Below, piece after piece: positions 18,138-27,400 of a DNA stretch of 64,000 nucleotides. How positions within the stretch are numbered: position 1 is the first letter of the stretch; each line of letters opens with the position of its first letter. The position numbers and the translations under genes are program-made. A model generated the notes under the pieces. That model was given only the letters and a program-made list of their open reading frames with translations. It had not been told where the DNA came from and did not search any database. The DNA comes from Haloterrigena gelatinilytica (GTDB lineage Archaea; Halobacteriota; Halobacteria; Halobacteriales; Natrialbaceae): NCBI RefSeq assembly GCF_013342145.1, contig NZ_JABUQZ010000001.1, positions 2,356,001 to 2,420,000 of the forward strand, read 5' to 3'.

Positions 18138-18376
18138 GATCGGGACCTCGCCCGCAGCCAAGGCGACCCCCACACCCCGTTTCCAGTGCCATCGCCGCGA
18201 CACAGGTTCTTGAACCAGAACCCAGGCAATTGGCAGTCAGGGTCGGGCCGCTCATACCGTGAGACTAACCACACCCCGTTTCCAGTGCCACGACCAGCAC
18301 ACCAACTCTCCCGGCGTTCTTCAAGCAGCTCAGTCGTACCGGCGTAGCTCGGCACGTCGACGAGACACTTACTCAC
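18119..18376 (-). CDS. Possible small ORF running through the direct repeats
   Basis: An 85-codon frame opens with GTG overlapping the stop of the 278-residue gene by 8 bases, the same style of overlap used elsewhere in this operon, and ends 19 bases inside the start of the RAMP gene. The first 30 residues have normal haloarchaeal codon use (CLVDVPSYAGTTELLEERRE). The two 22-bp repeats are in frame with it and give GTGNGVW twice, 33 residues apart. It may be a real small Cys-containing protein, or the frame may be incidental to a repeat-bearing RNA. Confidence 0.35.
   Translation of the reverse strand: MSKCLVDVPSYAGTTELLEERRESWCAGRGTGNGVWLVSRYERPDPDCQLPGFWFKNLCRGDGTGNGVWGSPWLRARSRSWWWCA
18170..18290 (-). 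repeat. Two identical 22-bp direct repeats with a 77-bp spacer inside the RAMP operon
   Basis: The 22 bases at 18170-18191 recur exactly at 18269-18290. On the operon strand each repeat contains GGCACTGGAAACGGGGTGTG, and the bases flanking the two copies differ. Between them lies a short hairpin-forming stretch (GGTTCT ... AGAACC, about 18215-18232). A pair of identical repeats with a unique spacer is a minimal CRISPR-like unit, but the 77-base spacer is longer than normal and the repeat is not one of the known haloarchaeal CRISPR repeats I can recall. It lies just upstream of the Cas5/6-like gene. Confidence 0.7.
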
Positions 18377-19205
18377 GACGACCACCTCTCGACTCAGCAG
18401 CGCCACGCCTACGCTGTGAGTTCGACTCGGGCTCAAACGCTGCGACGAACTCCTCTACGTACTGCAGCGCCACCGACCACGACCGCACTCGACGAAGCTG
18501 CGCATCCAACACGCGCCACAGACGCGACGCATCTACATCGAACGGTAATTCCGGAAGCCGAGCCCACGTATCAGCAAACGACCGCGCCGGCACGTCACCA
18601 AGCTGCGCCGCCGGTCGCCCGTCCGGCTCCCCAGTCACATGAAGCGCGAACCCAGGCGTCGCTAACACCGTCTGGTGCGGCACGATCTCCCGCGCAGCGT
18701 CACGCGGCGTCACCGCGAGGAACAACTCATCGAACTCAAACCCTGACCGGTAATTATCGAGCAACGCCGCCGCAAGCAACGTATGGAACTTCAACGACGT
18801 GTACGGGTAGTATGGCGACTCACTGAACAACGCCGGCACCGACGACTCCACCCACGCCGCATGCAACGTCTCTGCGTCCTCACACTCGACCAGTTCACGC
18901 AACGCAGCATTGACATCATCCACTGCCTCGGTCGTCGACACTACCTGTCCAGTCAGCAGCGACAAGCGATACCAGGACTCGTGTGCGTCCACCGTTTGCT
19001 CAGGCTCACCGCGCGGCCGGCTTAGCAACGCTGCGTCCGCGTCCGCACCATGTGGCACCGGTTCGTTCACCCGCACGCCATGAAGCTCGTGCTCCGCATG
19101 CTCGTGCGACCGCGATCGCGCCTTATGCACATCATGCCGGTACACCGCCACCATCGGCTCCACATCCGACTTCACGGAATCACTCGACACAGACACGTCA
19201 CTCAT
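18369..19205 (-). CDS. Unknown protein of the RAMP operon
   Basis: A 278-residue protein I cannot assign. It starts at 19205 (MSDVSVSSD), overlapping the end of the acidic small gene by 8 bases. The first 70 residues are polar; the middle has a helical hydrophobic region (SPYYPYTSLKFHTLLAAALLDNYRSGFEFDEL) and the C-terminus a helical stretch (LWRVLDAQLRRVRSWSVALQYVEEFVAAF) with an Arg-rich tail. The position between two RAMP genes suggests a structural subunit, perhaps a small- or large-subunit analogue of a Cas complex. No catalytic motif is visible. Confidence 0.7.
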   Translation of the reverse strand: MSDVSVSSDSVKSDVEPMVAVYRHDVHKARSRSHEHAEHELHGVRVNEPVPHGADADAALLSRPRGEPEQTVDAHESWYRLSLLTGQVVSTTEAVDDVNAALRELVECEDAETLHAAWVESSVPALFSESPYYPYTSLKFHTLLAAALLDNYRSGFEFDELFLAVTPRDAAREIVPHQTVLATPGFALHVTGEPDGRPAAQLGDVPARSFADTWARLPELPFDVDASRLWRVLDAQLRRVRSWSVALQYVEEFVAAFEPESNSQRRRGAAESRGGRRE

Positions 19206-19449
19206 CCCGATCACCCTCATCGTCATCGGCAGTCGCATCCTGTTCCACTGCCGACCGCAACTCCGACGCCGGCGGTTGCAACTCGTCTAACCCAGTCGAA
19301 TCAGATTCTATTTCACCAGCCACCGCGTCCTCATCTTCAGCATCTTGCGCCTCCGATTCAGTAGCCGCCCGCAACTCCGTCGCCGGCGGCTGCAACTCGT
19401 CGAGCCCGTCACGCGTGTCCTCGGGCTCGTCATCACCGCGATCCGTCAC
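19198..19449 (-). CDS. Small acidic protein with an internal duplication
   Basis: An 83-residue, very acidic protein made of two similar halves: GLDELQPPATELRAATE at about 15-31 and GLDELQPPASELRSAVE at about 53-69, separated by an acidic linker. Its start overlaps the stop of the Cas7-like gene (ATGA) and its end overlaps the next gene, so it is embedded in the operon. The duplicated short helix motif may be a docking peptide that binds two copies of a partner subunit. The family is not recognised. Confidence 0.7.
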   Translation of the reverse strand: MTDRGDDEPEDTRDGLDELQPPATELRAATESEAQDAEDEDAVAGEIESDSTGLDELQPPASELRSAVEQDATADDDEGDRDE

Positions 19450-20426
19450 GCCGACTCACCTCCCACTATCGACTCCGACTCATCCGGTATCGACACGTCT
19501 TCATCACGCGCCGCCACACGCGCCTGCAACGCCCGCACAAACGCCGGTCGGCACTCCGACGCCCACACCTCATCCTTCTCCTCCATCGCCGACGTCGTCG
19601 CCTGCGCCCTGTTAAACACGCGACGCACCTCCCGCTCGGTGTACAACGGGTTGATCAGCCAGGCATCTGCGATCCCAGCGCCAAAGTTTCTAGCACCCCC
19701 GATCTGGAACGCGAACTCGTCACTGTGTGCGTCAAGGAACGACACTGCTTCAAGCAGCAGCCCGACGAACTCCGGCTTCACCTCACGGAGCGTCAGCTTC
19801 CACGTCCCCTCAACATTCCCCAGCACATCACGATCCGCCTGCCGAAGCGGCTTCCCACCATCCTCATCATTCCGCGACCGGACTTGATTCGACACTTGTC
19901 GGTAATGCGCCTCCGCCTCACCGTCAAGGACATCCACGTTCCGCCGAATCGGCGAAAACGACATCGGGCGGCGAAGCAGTTTGCCCGGCTGGTCACCGAA
20001 CCCGCCGAACACGTTGTACACCACGCACCCGTCATCGTGATCGTCAAGACAGGTACCTTTCTCATGGTATCCCGAGTCGAGATCGCGCTCGTACACGTTC
20101 GCACGCATGTAATCCGCGTTCGCCTCCCCCGGATGGCACGCCGTCGCACCAGCAGCTTGGAGTACCTGTTCGCACCCGTGACGTAGCCAACCGCTCAACG
20201 TGAACGGCGAAATCTGGCCCTCAATCTGATTCATCGGATCATCCGCCTCATACCGATCCGACGACGCATGATGTCTATCCGTCACGATGCCATCCCCAGG
20301 GGACAACAGATTGATTTCGAGACCAACGTATAGATCCGGAAATAGCATCTCCTCAACCGATCGCGGGAGATCCAGGTCAACATCCAAGTGCGACACATCT
20401 AGCGTAGGCTCGTCACTCGACGTCAT
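19446..20426 (-). CDS. RAMP-superfamily protein (Cas7-like)
   Basis: A 326-residue protein with a clear RAMP signature. The segment QISPFTLSGWLRHGCEQVL (about 71-89) matches the 'select-substrate/G-S-x-R' helix of Cas7-type proteins; CVVYNVFGGFGDQP (about 134-147) matches the conserved FGG motif; and FQIGGARNFGAGIADAW (about 242-258) is the glycine-rich loop. The start at 20426 overlaps the stop of the preceding Zn-ribbon gene (ATGA). Cas7 proteins form the RNA-binding backbone of class 1 effector complexes; here it stands in an operon without adaptation genes or a classical array. It most resembles the Csf2/Cas7 type by general layout, but this should be tested by profile search. Confidence 0.82.
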   Translation of the reverse strand: MTSSDEPTLDVSHLDVDLDLPRSVEEMLFPDLYVGLEINLLSPGDGIVTDRHHASSDRYEADDPMNQIEGQISPFTLSGWLRHGCEQVLQAAGATACHPGEANADYMRANVYERDLDSGYHEKGTCLDDHDDGCVVYNVFGGFGDQPGKLLRRPMSFSPIRRNVDVLDGEAEAHYRQVSNQVRSRNDEDGGKPLRQADRDVLGNVEGTWKLTLREVKPEFVGLLLEAVSFLDAHSDEFAFQIGGARNFGAGIADAWLINPLYTEREVRRVFNRAQATTSAMEEKDEVWASECRPAFVRALQARVAARDEDVSIPDESESIVGGESA

Positions 20427-20860
20427 TGACCCACCTCGCTCTCCGCACTCATCAAGTCTGATTCTCCTTGATCGTCTGCAGACGGGCACTTCCGAAGCGA
20501 CTTCGTCGCCGCCTCGCTCACCCCCAGTACCTCTGGAGCAAGCAAAACTGGCCACGACGATTGCGTCGCCCCATCAGAACACCACCCGACACGGCCCTTG
20601 ACAAGCAATTCGCGCACGCCTAAGGTATACTCTGACGGATACTCATCTCGATTACCATCCCATAGGATGTATCCGACCTGGAACATAATATCGTCAGAAG
20701 GCCGAAACACGTACACAACAACCGCATCTCCTTCAGGAAGAGAAGAGCCGCACACCAAACATGTCGCGGCCCCTTCCCCGAGAGAAATATGTTCTATTTG
20801 TGGTATATATTCAGTTAGCCTATCAGCAACTTCTTCATCCTCTGCAGTTAATTCTTTCAT
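20423..20860 (-). CDS. Zn-ribbon-like protein heading the RAMP operon
   Basis: A 145-residue protein with a CLVCGSSLPEGDAVVVYVFRP segment (about 34-54) and a second Cys region (GRVGWCSDGATQ, then a lone Cys later), likely one zinc site. The start at 20860 (MKELTAED) is chosen over an upstream extension that overlaps the promoter region. It is the first gene of the minus-strand RAMP operon and overlaps the Cas7-like gene by 4 bases. Zn-ribbon proteins begin type IV (csf1) loci too, but similarity beyond the Cys pair is not visible. Confidence 0.68.
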   Translation of the reverse strand: MKELTAEDEEVADRLTEYIPQIEHISLGEGAATCLVCGSSLPEGDAVVVYVFRPSDDIMFQVGYILWDGNRDEYPSEYTLGVRELLVKGRVGWCSDGATQSSWPVLLAPEVLGVSEAATKSLRKCPSADDQGESDLMSAESEVGQ

Positions 20861-20968
20861 GGGTTCTTTGGTGCTATTGCTGAGAACCCGCCTCGGCGGC
20901 CCTACCCGCCGGGATTTCTTCGAGAGACGGGTTCTCACTCAGTTCTTGAACCCTCACCGACTTATTGG

Positions 20969-21037
20969 TTTGCATATTCGCATATGTTTGCCTATTCGCA
21001 AAGTTTGTACATTTGCAAATGGTGGGTATATTTGCAA
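20969..21037. promoter_or_regulatory. Array of 17-18 bp palindromic operator-like repeats
   Basis: Three imperfect palindromes follow each other: TTTGCATATTCGCATA at 20969, TTTGCCTATTCGCAAA at 20987 and TTTGTACATTTGCAAA at 21004, then a half site TTTGCAA at 21031. The period is 17-18 bases. The array occupies the gap between the RAMP operon and the divergent 78-residue gene and overlaps its start. This is a likely binding array for a small dimeric repressor controlling one or both directions. Confidence 0.6.
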
Positions 21038-21273
21038 TGGGCGACGGAAGCAAGGACAAGATGGCGCGGACCCGAGCATTACTGACAAAGACTGATAGAA
21101 AGCAGATCTCGAATACAGAGGAGGCCGATGAAAACAAGCGGTATCAAGCGATTTCACGTGTCAGAAGCCGTATCCAAGATGAACTTTCTAAAGACGTAGA
21201 AGTACTACGAGAACACCATCCAGAACTCTATGAAGAACTACAGGATGTAGTCTGCCAGGGAGACTCTAAATAA
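21037..21273 (+). CDS. Small helical protein, haloarchaeal family, divergent from RAMP operon
   Basis: A 78-residue basic-then-acidic helical protein. The C-terminal part (YQAISRVRSRIQDELSKDVEVLREHHPELYEELQDVVC) resembles a short domain I recall in many haloarchaeal small proteins of unknown function. Start at 21037 is chosen because the upstream frame runs through the operator repeats. It is transcribed away from the RAMP operon across the palindrome array, so it may be the regulator that binds there, though no clear HTH is visible. Confidence 0.65.
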   Translation: MGDGSKDKMARTRALLTKTDRKQISNTEEADENKRYQAISRVRSRIQDELSKDVEVLREHHPELYEELQDVVCQGDSK

Positions 21274-21793
21274 CGATGTGAGGAAATACTTCAGCCGTGC
21301 GACCCAACTACTTCCATGCCCGTGCTGGTAAATAAATATTCAAAGGAACCAGAAATATAGACCGCAATTCATGTCCGGCTCTGGCTCGGGTATCGGACTC
21401 TTCTGGTCCGGCCGTATACCGCCGACAATCTGACGGCCAGCCTCTATGATCGCATTAAAGATGCGTTCAATCATGATTTCGTCTCTTCGGAAGTGATAGA
21501 TCGGATTGTGGCTACCGTGGCTGATAACCGGTATGACTGCCCACATACGTTCACCAGTTGTCCATTGGTTAAGTCCACTGACACCCGTCCGTGCCGAATT
21601 TGTCTTACCCATAGTTCCTGTCGATATAGTAATGTGTTAAGGGAGATTCAGGCTCCTCGTAGACATACTTTACCAACAGATACTTGATATGATCTTGTAT
21701 TTTGAGAATTCTCAATAGCTTCATCCAATGGGTGCGGTTGAATCGTGTAACATTTAGTAAATTATTTCCAGCCCTACTCGTTTTGTCAGAGTT
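21274..21793. other. Long gap before the DISARM genes
   Basis: About 520 bases. A 90-codon minus-strand frame at 21340-21612 (possible start MIERIFNAII, tail PDMNCGLYFWFL) has weak coding character and is listed apart. The last 150 bases are AT-rich and probably carry the promoter for the drmE-like gene. Confidence 0.4.
21340..21612 (-). CDS. Doubtful small ORF
   Basis: A 90-codon frame, shorter if started at the internal ATG before IERIFNAIIEAGRQIV. The central helix looks protein-like, but both ends do not. No recognisable domain. Confidence 0.22.
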   Translation of the reverse strand: MGKTNSARTGVSGLNQWTTGERMWAVIPVISHGSHNPIYHFRRDEIMIERIFNAIIEAGRQIVGGIRPDQKSPIPEPEPDMNCGLYFWFL

Positions 21794-24259
21794 ATGCCGC
21801 TCAGCGAACTCTTCGACACACCAGCGGTTAAGTCGCCGTTCATCTTGTCCGGCAATCTCGCTGATGAAGAGCGACTAGCCCACTTCCCCGCCACGACGAG
21901 AGTACACGCAGGCCTCCTCAACGCAATGGTAGAGCGTGGCCAGGACCTCGTCATTGTGACGCCGTCCGACAGAGCCGAATTTCTGCACCTCCACGCCCTT
22001 GAAGCACTCTTCGGACCCAAGGTAGATGGCCGCAACGCGGTCTTCCTGCTCAGCTCTAACACGGAATTCCGCGAACGGTTCCGGCAGCTTGCTCCGATGT
22101 CGATGCGGCCGCCACACGACAAGTCTCGCTACGCACGTGAGGAGACCCCGATAGCTAACGTGACGAAAGACGGATCCCTAGCGACAGTAACGAAGAACCT
22201 GAACCACCCCGACAAGCCTGCGCGGTTTCTCTTCTCGTACACGAGCACGCGTATTCCTTCAGACGATGTCGGAGACCGGGTTCGATGTGTGATCTACGAC
22301 GACTCTGTGAAGTACGACGAAGAACGCCTCCTCCGGTTATGGAAATGGAAACAGCGAAACGACGTGCCCGCGATAGTCTACTTCACGAGCAATCCGACGT
22401 CAGACCTTGTGGAGAAACTACATGGACGAGCGTTCCTCTGGACGTGGCCACCTCGGTTGTTGTCTGCCGTAGTCGAGAGTGATCGGGATAGTGGGCATGA
22501 ATGGATAGGTGCCGACGAGGAAGTGAGTCCGACAACCCACTGTGCGCAGGTCGTCGCTAGGCGGGAGCAGAACCGCGTTTCGGGGCTCTCTATCGACGTC
22601 CATACGTGCGGTGACGGGGAACTCCTCACAGCCCTAAAACGGGCAAACGACCGTCGAGCGAGGTTCGAGTATTTAGCACGAGAGCTGGACGCCAACATCC
22701 TTAAGCGAGGCCAGCAGCTCGTGCGGTACACTCTGGGGAGTTTCCGCGAACTCTTGACCCCCCTTGACGTGGCGGACTTTCATGCCCGGCGGACGACGAT
22801 ATCAAGCCGGCTTGCGCAACTTGATCGATTCGCGGACCGCATCGCATCCGATCCCGAGGCTAATCCCGCAACCGGCACATTCCGGGATGTAGTCTCGGCT
22901 CTCGAAGAGTTGGAGGAACTTTGGGACGATGTGCCTGCGAGCGACAAGAAACAGGGCGTGCTAGTTGACAACCTGCTCTACGGTGCACTTGACAGAGGGG
23001 ACTCGATTTCCGTCGTCACGGCAACAGAGAGTCAACAGCAGGCACTCAAGACGTTCCTCCAGTCTGAGCACGCTGCTCTCTACCGTGACCTGGGTGACGA
23101 CCTCTCGATACACGATACTCACAGTATTCGCTCGGCAGACCCGACGGACCACATCGTCCTATACGGCGCACTCAGGTGGGGCGACCGTGATCTCCTCCGC
23201 ACCGACGTCGCAACAGACGTTATCGTCATGGCGTATCCCATCGAAATGGGTCTCCTCCACTCACAGGTGGACGCCTTGGAGGATTCCTTTGAGTCGATTG
23301 CGGACACGACGTTCTGGAACGTGATCGACAACCTGACCCGTATCGCTACGGACGAACCTGCGGACGTCGAACGTGTGAACATTGACCTCCCCGAGTATGA
23401 GGAGCCCAGTACGAGCGATCTCGGTGAGGACATCTCCGTAGATGAGGCCGAAGGAGAAGACCTGGGTGAAATCGTGCGAGGGTACGAGACAGATTACGAG
23501 GACAGCGAAGACTTCGGCCCTACCGAGTATGAGACGTCCACCACACAACAGACGACCACCTCTGGTGGACGAACCGAGACCGACTGTCTCGACATCCACT
23601 TTGACGACGGCCTGTCCATGTATCTTCGCAAGGACACTGAAGTGTGCACCGTGCGCGAAGGCCACGACAAACTGTTCCAGAAGAACGCCTCACGCCTCAA
23701 GGAACACGATGTCGTCGTCCACCTGGAAGACACCAACGAGATGCGTGACCAATTATACGCGTTGATTCGTGAACGCGGAGATGTCGGACTGTACTACTAC
23801 GCGAACCTGTGGAAAGTCAATCTTGAAGCCGCCTTGGAGAAGACCGGCGACGACCTTGACGACTTCGTTAAGAAGATGGAGCAACAGGGTCTCAACAAGA
23901 ACCGCGGCACCTACGAGCGGTGGTACGAGATGGAAGTCCACCGAACACGGTCAAAGAAGAGCTTCTGGGCTATCGCCGATGCGTACGATCTCGACAGTGT
24001 CAAAGAGAACTTCAGCCAGGTGTGGAACGCCGTACAGGAGATGGAGACGATATACAGTCGTCTGAAGAAAGCACTCAGACAGACAGCACTTCGATCTGCC
24101 GCCGACGGAACACTAGACGACGTAATGCTGTCGGAGAGTCCGGACATCCGACTCAGCGACTTCGAGATCGGGAAGTACCTCTTCCGACTCAACGTCCAAT
24201 CGATAGAGGAGGGTGTTGAGGCCAAGAGTTCACAGATAGGACGATTACGTGGGCTCTGA
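21794..24259 (+). CDS. drmE: DISARM protein DrmE-like
   Basis: An 821-residue protein placed directly upstream of drmA, drmB and drmC on the same strand, the position and size of DrmE in class 2 DISARM. I see no classical nuclease or Walker motif. The first 540 residues look like a degenerate two-lobe helicase-type fold (VIVTPSDRAEFLHLHALEALFG, VRCVIYDDSVKYDE, ISVVTATESQQQALKTFL, IVLYGALRWGD), then an acidic linker (about 550-600) and a helical C-terminal domain (YYYANLWKVNLEAALEK, TYERWYEMEVHRTRSKKSFWAIADAYDL). In DISARM, DrmE is required in class 2 systems but its biochemical role is not well known. The assignment rests mainly on gene context. Confidence 0.72.
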   Translation: MPLSELFDTPAVKSPFILSGNLADEERLAHFPATTRVHAGLLNAMVERGQDLVIVTPSDRAEFLHLHALEALFGPKVDGRNAVFLLSSNTEFRERFRQLAPMSMRPPHDKSRYAREETPIANVTKDGSLATVTKNLNHPDKPARFLFSYTSTRIPSDDVGDRVRCVIYDDSVKYDEERLLRLWKWKQRNDVPAIVYFTSNPTSDLVEKLHGRAFLWTWPPRLLSAVVESDRDSGHEWIGADEEVSPTTHCAQVVARREQNRVSGLSIDVHTCGDGELLTALKRANDRRARFEYLARELDANILKRGQQLVRYTLGSFRELLTPLDVADFHARRTTISSRLAQLDRFADRIASDPEANPATGTFRDVVSALEELEELWDDVPASDKKQGVLVDNLLYGALDRGDSISVVTATESQQQALKTFLQSEHAALYRDLGDDLSIHDTHSIRSADPTDHIVLYGALRWGDRDLLRTDVATDVIVMAYPIEMGLLHSQVDALEDSFESIADTTFWNVIDNLTRIATDEPADVERVNIDLPEYEEPSTSDLGEDISVDEAEGEDLGEIVRGYETDYEDSEDFGPTEYETSTTQQTTTSGGRTETDCLDIHFDDGLSMYLRKDTEVCTVREGHDKLFQKNASRLKEHDVVVHLEDTNEMRDQLYALIRERGDVGLYYYANLWKVNLEAALEKTGDDLDDFVKKMEQQGLNKNRGTYERWYEMEVHRTRSKKSFWAIADAYDLDSVKENFSQVWNAVQEMETIYSRLKKALRQTALRSAADGTLDDVMLSESPDIRLSDFEIGKYLFRLNVQSIEEGVEAKSSQIGRLRGL

Positions 24260-24461
24260 CCACTTCGTATAGTCTCTGGTTAGTTAAGACCTTGTCTGAG
24301 TGAACTGTACCATCTGGTTTCTGCTGCTGCGCTCCTCTAGTCCCAGGCTGTTATACGGCGACTGGAACGAGTGGACTGAGTAACCTACTCCCCAGATAGA
24401 TTAGTCATCCCGGACCGGACTCCTTCCCTAAACTTATGATACTTTGCTATGACGAGAGCAT
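24260..24461. promoter_or_regulatory. Gap with probable separate promoter for drmA
   Basis: About 200 bases separate the drmE-like gene from drmA, unusual within a tight operon. An AT-rich box near 24433-24442 (AACTTATGATACT) lies about 25 bases before the drmA ATG, as expected for a leaderless haloarchaeal promoter. Confidence 0.4.
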
Positions 24462-27400
24462 ATGGGCCTTGGGCCGCGTGAAATTCCACCACAATCCGAC
24501 TCCCGTGGTTACGTTCGACCACCGGACGACGCGTACGAGATAGACGAAGACGACAAGGAGTATCAGCAGCACCAAGCTGTCAACAACGTTCTACTGGAAC
24601 GACTCGTCGAACGTATCACGGGACGAGGCGACTACGGTCAGACCGTCTACGACGTTAATCCGAAGGACCAGTTCTTCGCGGGCGCACTAGCGAGCCAGTA
24701 CCAGTACCGCGAAGCCCAAGAGTCCGACGACGCGTTCGGGAACATCGCTACACGAGTCGCGCCCTTCACTATGGGGCTCCAGTTCAAGCTCCCAGCGTCA
24801 GTTCCGGACGACGAGACGGTGACGATCAATCCTACTGCGAAGGTCTACTATCGCCGTCTACCGACCTACGAGGAGCAACAGGAGTTCGGTGGGCCCGTCG
24901 GATTCGATCCGGAGATTGCTGAAGATGATGCGCTCACACCGCCTGAGGAGGACGAAGAGTCCGAGGCAGGAGATTCCGAGGACGAAGAATCCGGGGAGTA
25001 TGCAGGAGACGACGCGTCACTAGAGGAACTCAGACCAGTGTACGAACGAGTTCAGATTGAAGCTGGCCCTCTCACAGTTACTGCAGGCGACCTAAAGCGA
25101 GCCGCAAAGTCCGACGGCGAGCTACCCCCACTCACGGCCGACGATGCGCTGACGGATGCGATGGAGACCTACCGGCAAGATGAGCGCCGGTACCGGGAGC
25201 CGGACCCGCCAGAAGAGGTAGACAGTCGTAACGAGGACAAGATTCCGGAAGCTGCTCTAGAAGACGAGGAAACCTTCGAGACGTTCTTAGAACAACGATT
25301 CAGTGGAGACACGCCGACGCCAGTGTGGGATTTCGAGATATCACTTACAGCTCAATACGACGAGGACGACATCATCGTCTCCGTCTCCTTCGTGAACAAA
25401 CACGGTGTTGAGTACCCCGATGCGCTTAACCCTAAAGGCGAGGAATGGCGGGCTTTCTTCTTCGACGTCAACTCCGAAGTTTCTGTCGAGGAGACTCCGA
25501 TTGAGCCGTTCGTCTCCGACGAGATCAAGAACGAGTACCACTACGACCCCGAGATGGATGGTCTCGGACGCAACTGTAGCGTCGAACGAACCGATCCCAC
25601 CACGATAGAGACGGTGACCGTTCCGATTCACGAGCAGCGGAAGTACCGTAGCCGAGAGACACTCTCAGCCCCGTTCAGCGACTTCGCGTGGGGGACTATC
25701 GAGACGCACTTGGACCGCATCTCTCGAGAGATGGAAGAAGCCCGGGAACAATACGTGTCAATGCGCTCCGAAGTCCTGACCGACCGGAGCGACGAAGCAC
25801 GCGAGAAGTTCGACGAAAACCTGGCGGCGTTCGAGAAGGAACGACGGCGCTTCGACCAAGGCCGGAAGCTCATCCGGGATGACGTGGGCCACAGTCGAGC
25901 GGCATTCAAGTTCATGAACCAGACGTTCGATCAGATGGGGGAGAAGTACGAGGAGTGGTACCTCTTCCAGATCATCTACATCGTTATGGCCATCCCGGAC
26001 GTCGTGGCCCAAACCGAAGATATCGACGCTGAAGACCACTGTTTGGACGAGGTTGACGTAATCTATTTCCCAACCGGTGGTGGGAAGACCGAGGCATACC
26101 TCGGCCTCGTCGTCTTCACCGCGTTCCGAGATCGACTCAGGGGAAAGGCTCACGGGACGACGGCGCTCACGAAGTTTCCCCTCCGGTTGCTCTCTCTCCA
26201 ACAACTCCAGCGCATCGCAGACGTCTTCGCGCAAGCGGAACTGATTCGCCGTCGTGAGTGCCCAGACACCGACGAGTTCAGCCTCGGGTACTTCGTCGGG
26301 AGCGGGAACACTCCGAACCAACTGATGGAAACGGACGAGGACGGAAATCTCACTGACAACATCAGTCTGGTGAAAGAGGAAAACAGTCGATACGCCGAGA
26401 AGTGGAAGATCGTGACGACGTGTCCGTTCTGTGGTGAGGATGCCGTCAAACTGGATGGCGACTACGACCGGATGCGCCTCCTCCACATCTGCACGAACGA
26501 CGACTGCGACGAAGAGGAGCTCCCAATCTACGTGACAGACCGAGAGGTCTATCGGTACGCTCCGACCTTCGTGGTGAGCACGATTGACAAGATCGCGGTA
26601 GTCGGGATGCAACGCCGTTTCCGCACCCTCTTCGGGCGGTTGAAGAAACGCTGTCCGAAGCACGGGTTCTCGGGAGAGAACCGATGCTTGGTGGCGAACC
26701 GAGGGTACTCACGGTACAGCTGCGACGAAGACGTTGAGGACGTTGACCCAGTGGACCCGCCGTCTATCCTGATTCAGGACGAACTCCACCTCCTCCGTGA
26801 GGAGTTCGGCGCGTTCGACTCCCACTACGAGACGTTCCTCCAGGAGTGGGCCAACCGGGTCGGTGACGGCTGGGACATCAAGAACGTCACCGCGACGGCG
26901 ACGATCAAGGGTGCCGAGAACCAGGTTCACGCCCTCTACTGGAGGGACGTGAACACCTATCCCTCTCCAGGTCCGCTCCTCAAACAGTCGTTCTACGCGT
27001 ACGAGGATCCCCACCGACTCGGTCGTCGCATCGTCGGTTCGGTCCCGCACAACGTATCGCGGACGTACGCGTTGGTCGAGGTTCTCCGCGAGTACGCTGA
27101 CGTTATCCAGCACTACCAGCGGAACCCAGACGAACTCTCGGCGGCATTAGAACGGGAACACCACCGCACGACACCGTACGGGGAGGTCGTTGGCCTCGGT
27201 CTTCCCGACGACGATTTAGAGAGACGGAACGCTATCTTGGACATCTTGGAGTACTACGATACGCAGATCGCGTACAACATCCAGAAGGTGGACAGCGACC
27301 GTCTACAGCGTGCCGTCCCCTCCATGATCAACCCGTGGCTGGAGACGCGGGACGAAGAGCGCGACGCGCTGAACTCCGTAGTGATGAGCGGTGAGACCGG

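Noticed and set aside
18170-18290. Calling the repeat pair a normal CRISPR array
   Set aside because: Only two repeats of 22 bases, a 77-base spacer, no leader and no adaptation genes; kept as direct repeats and raised as a finding.
16243-18353. Long plus-strand frames opposite the RAMP operon
   Set aside because: Antisense of genes with clear motifs and coupled overlaps on the minus strand.
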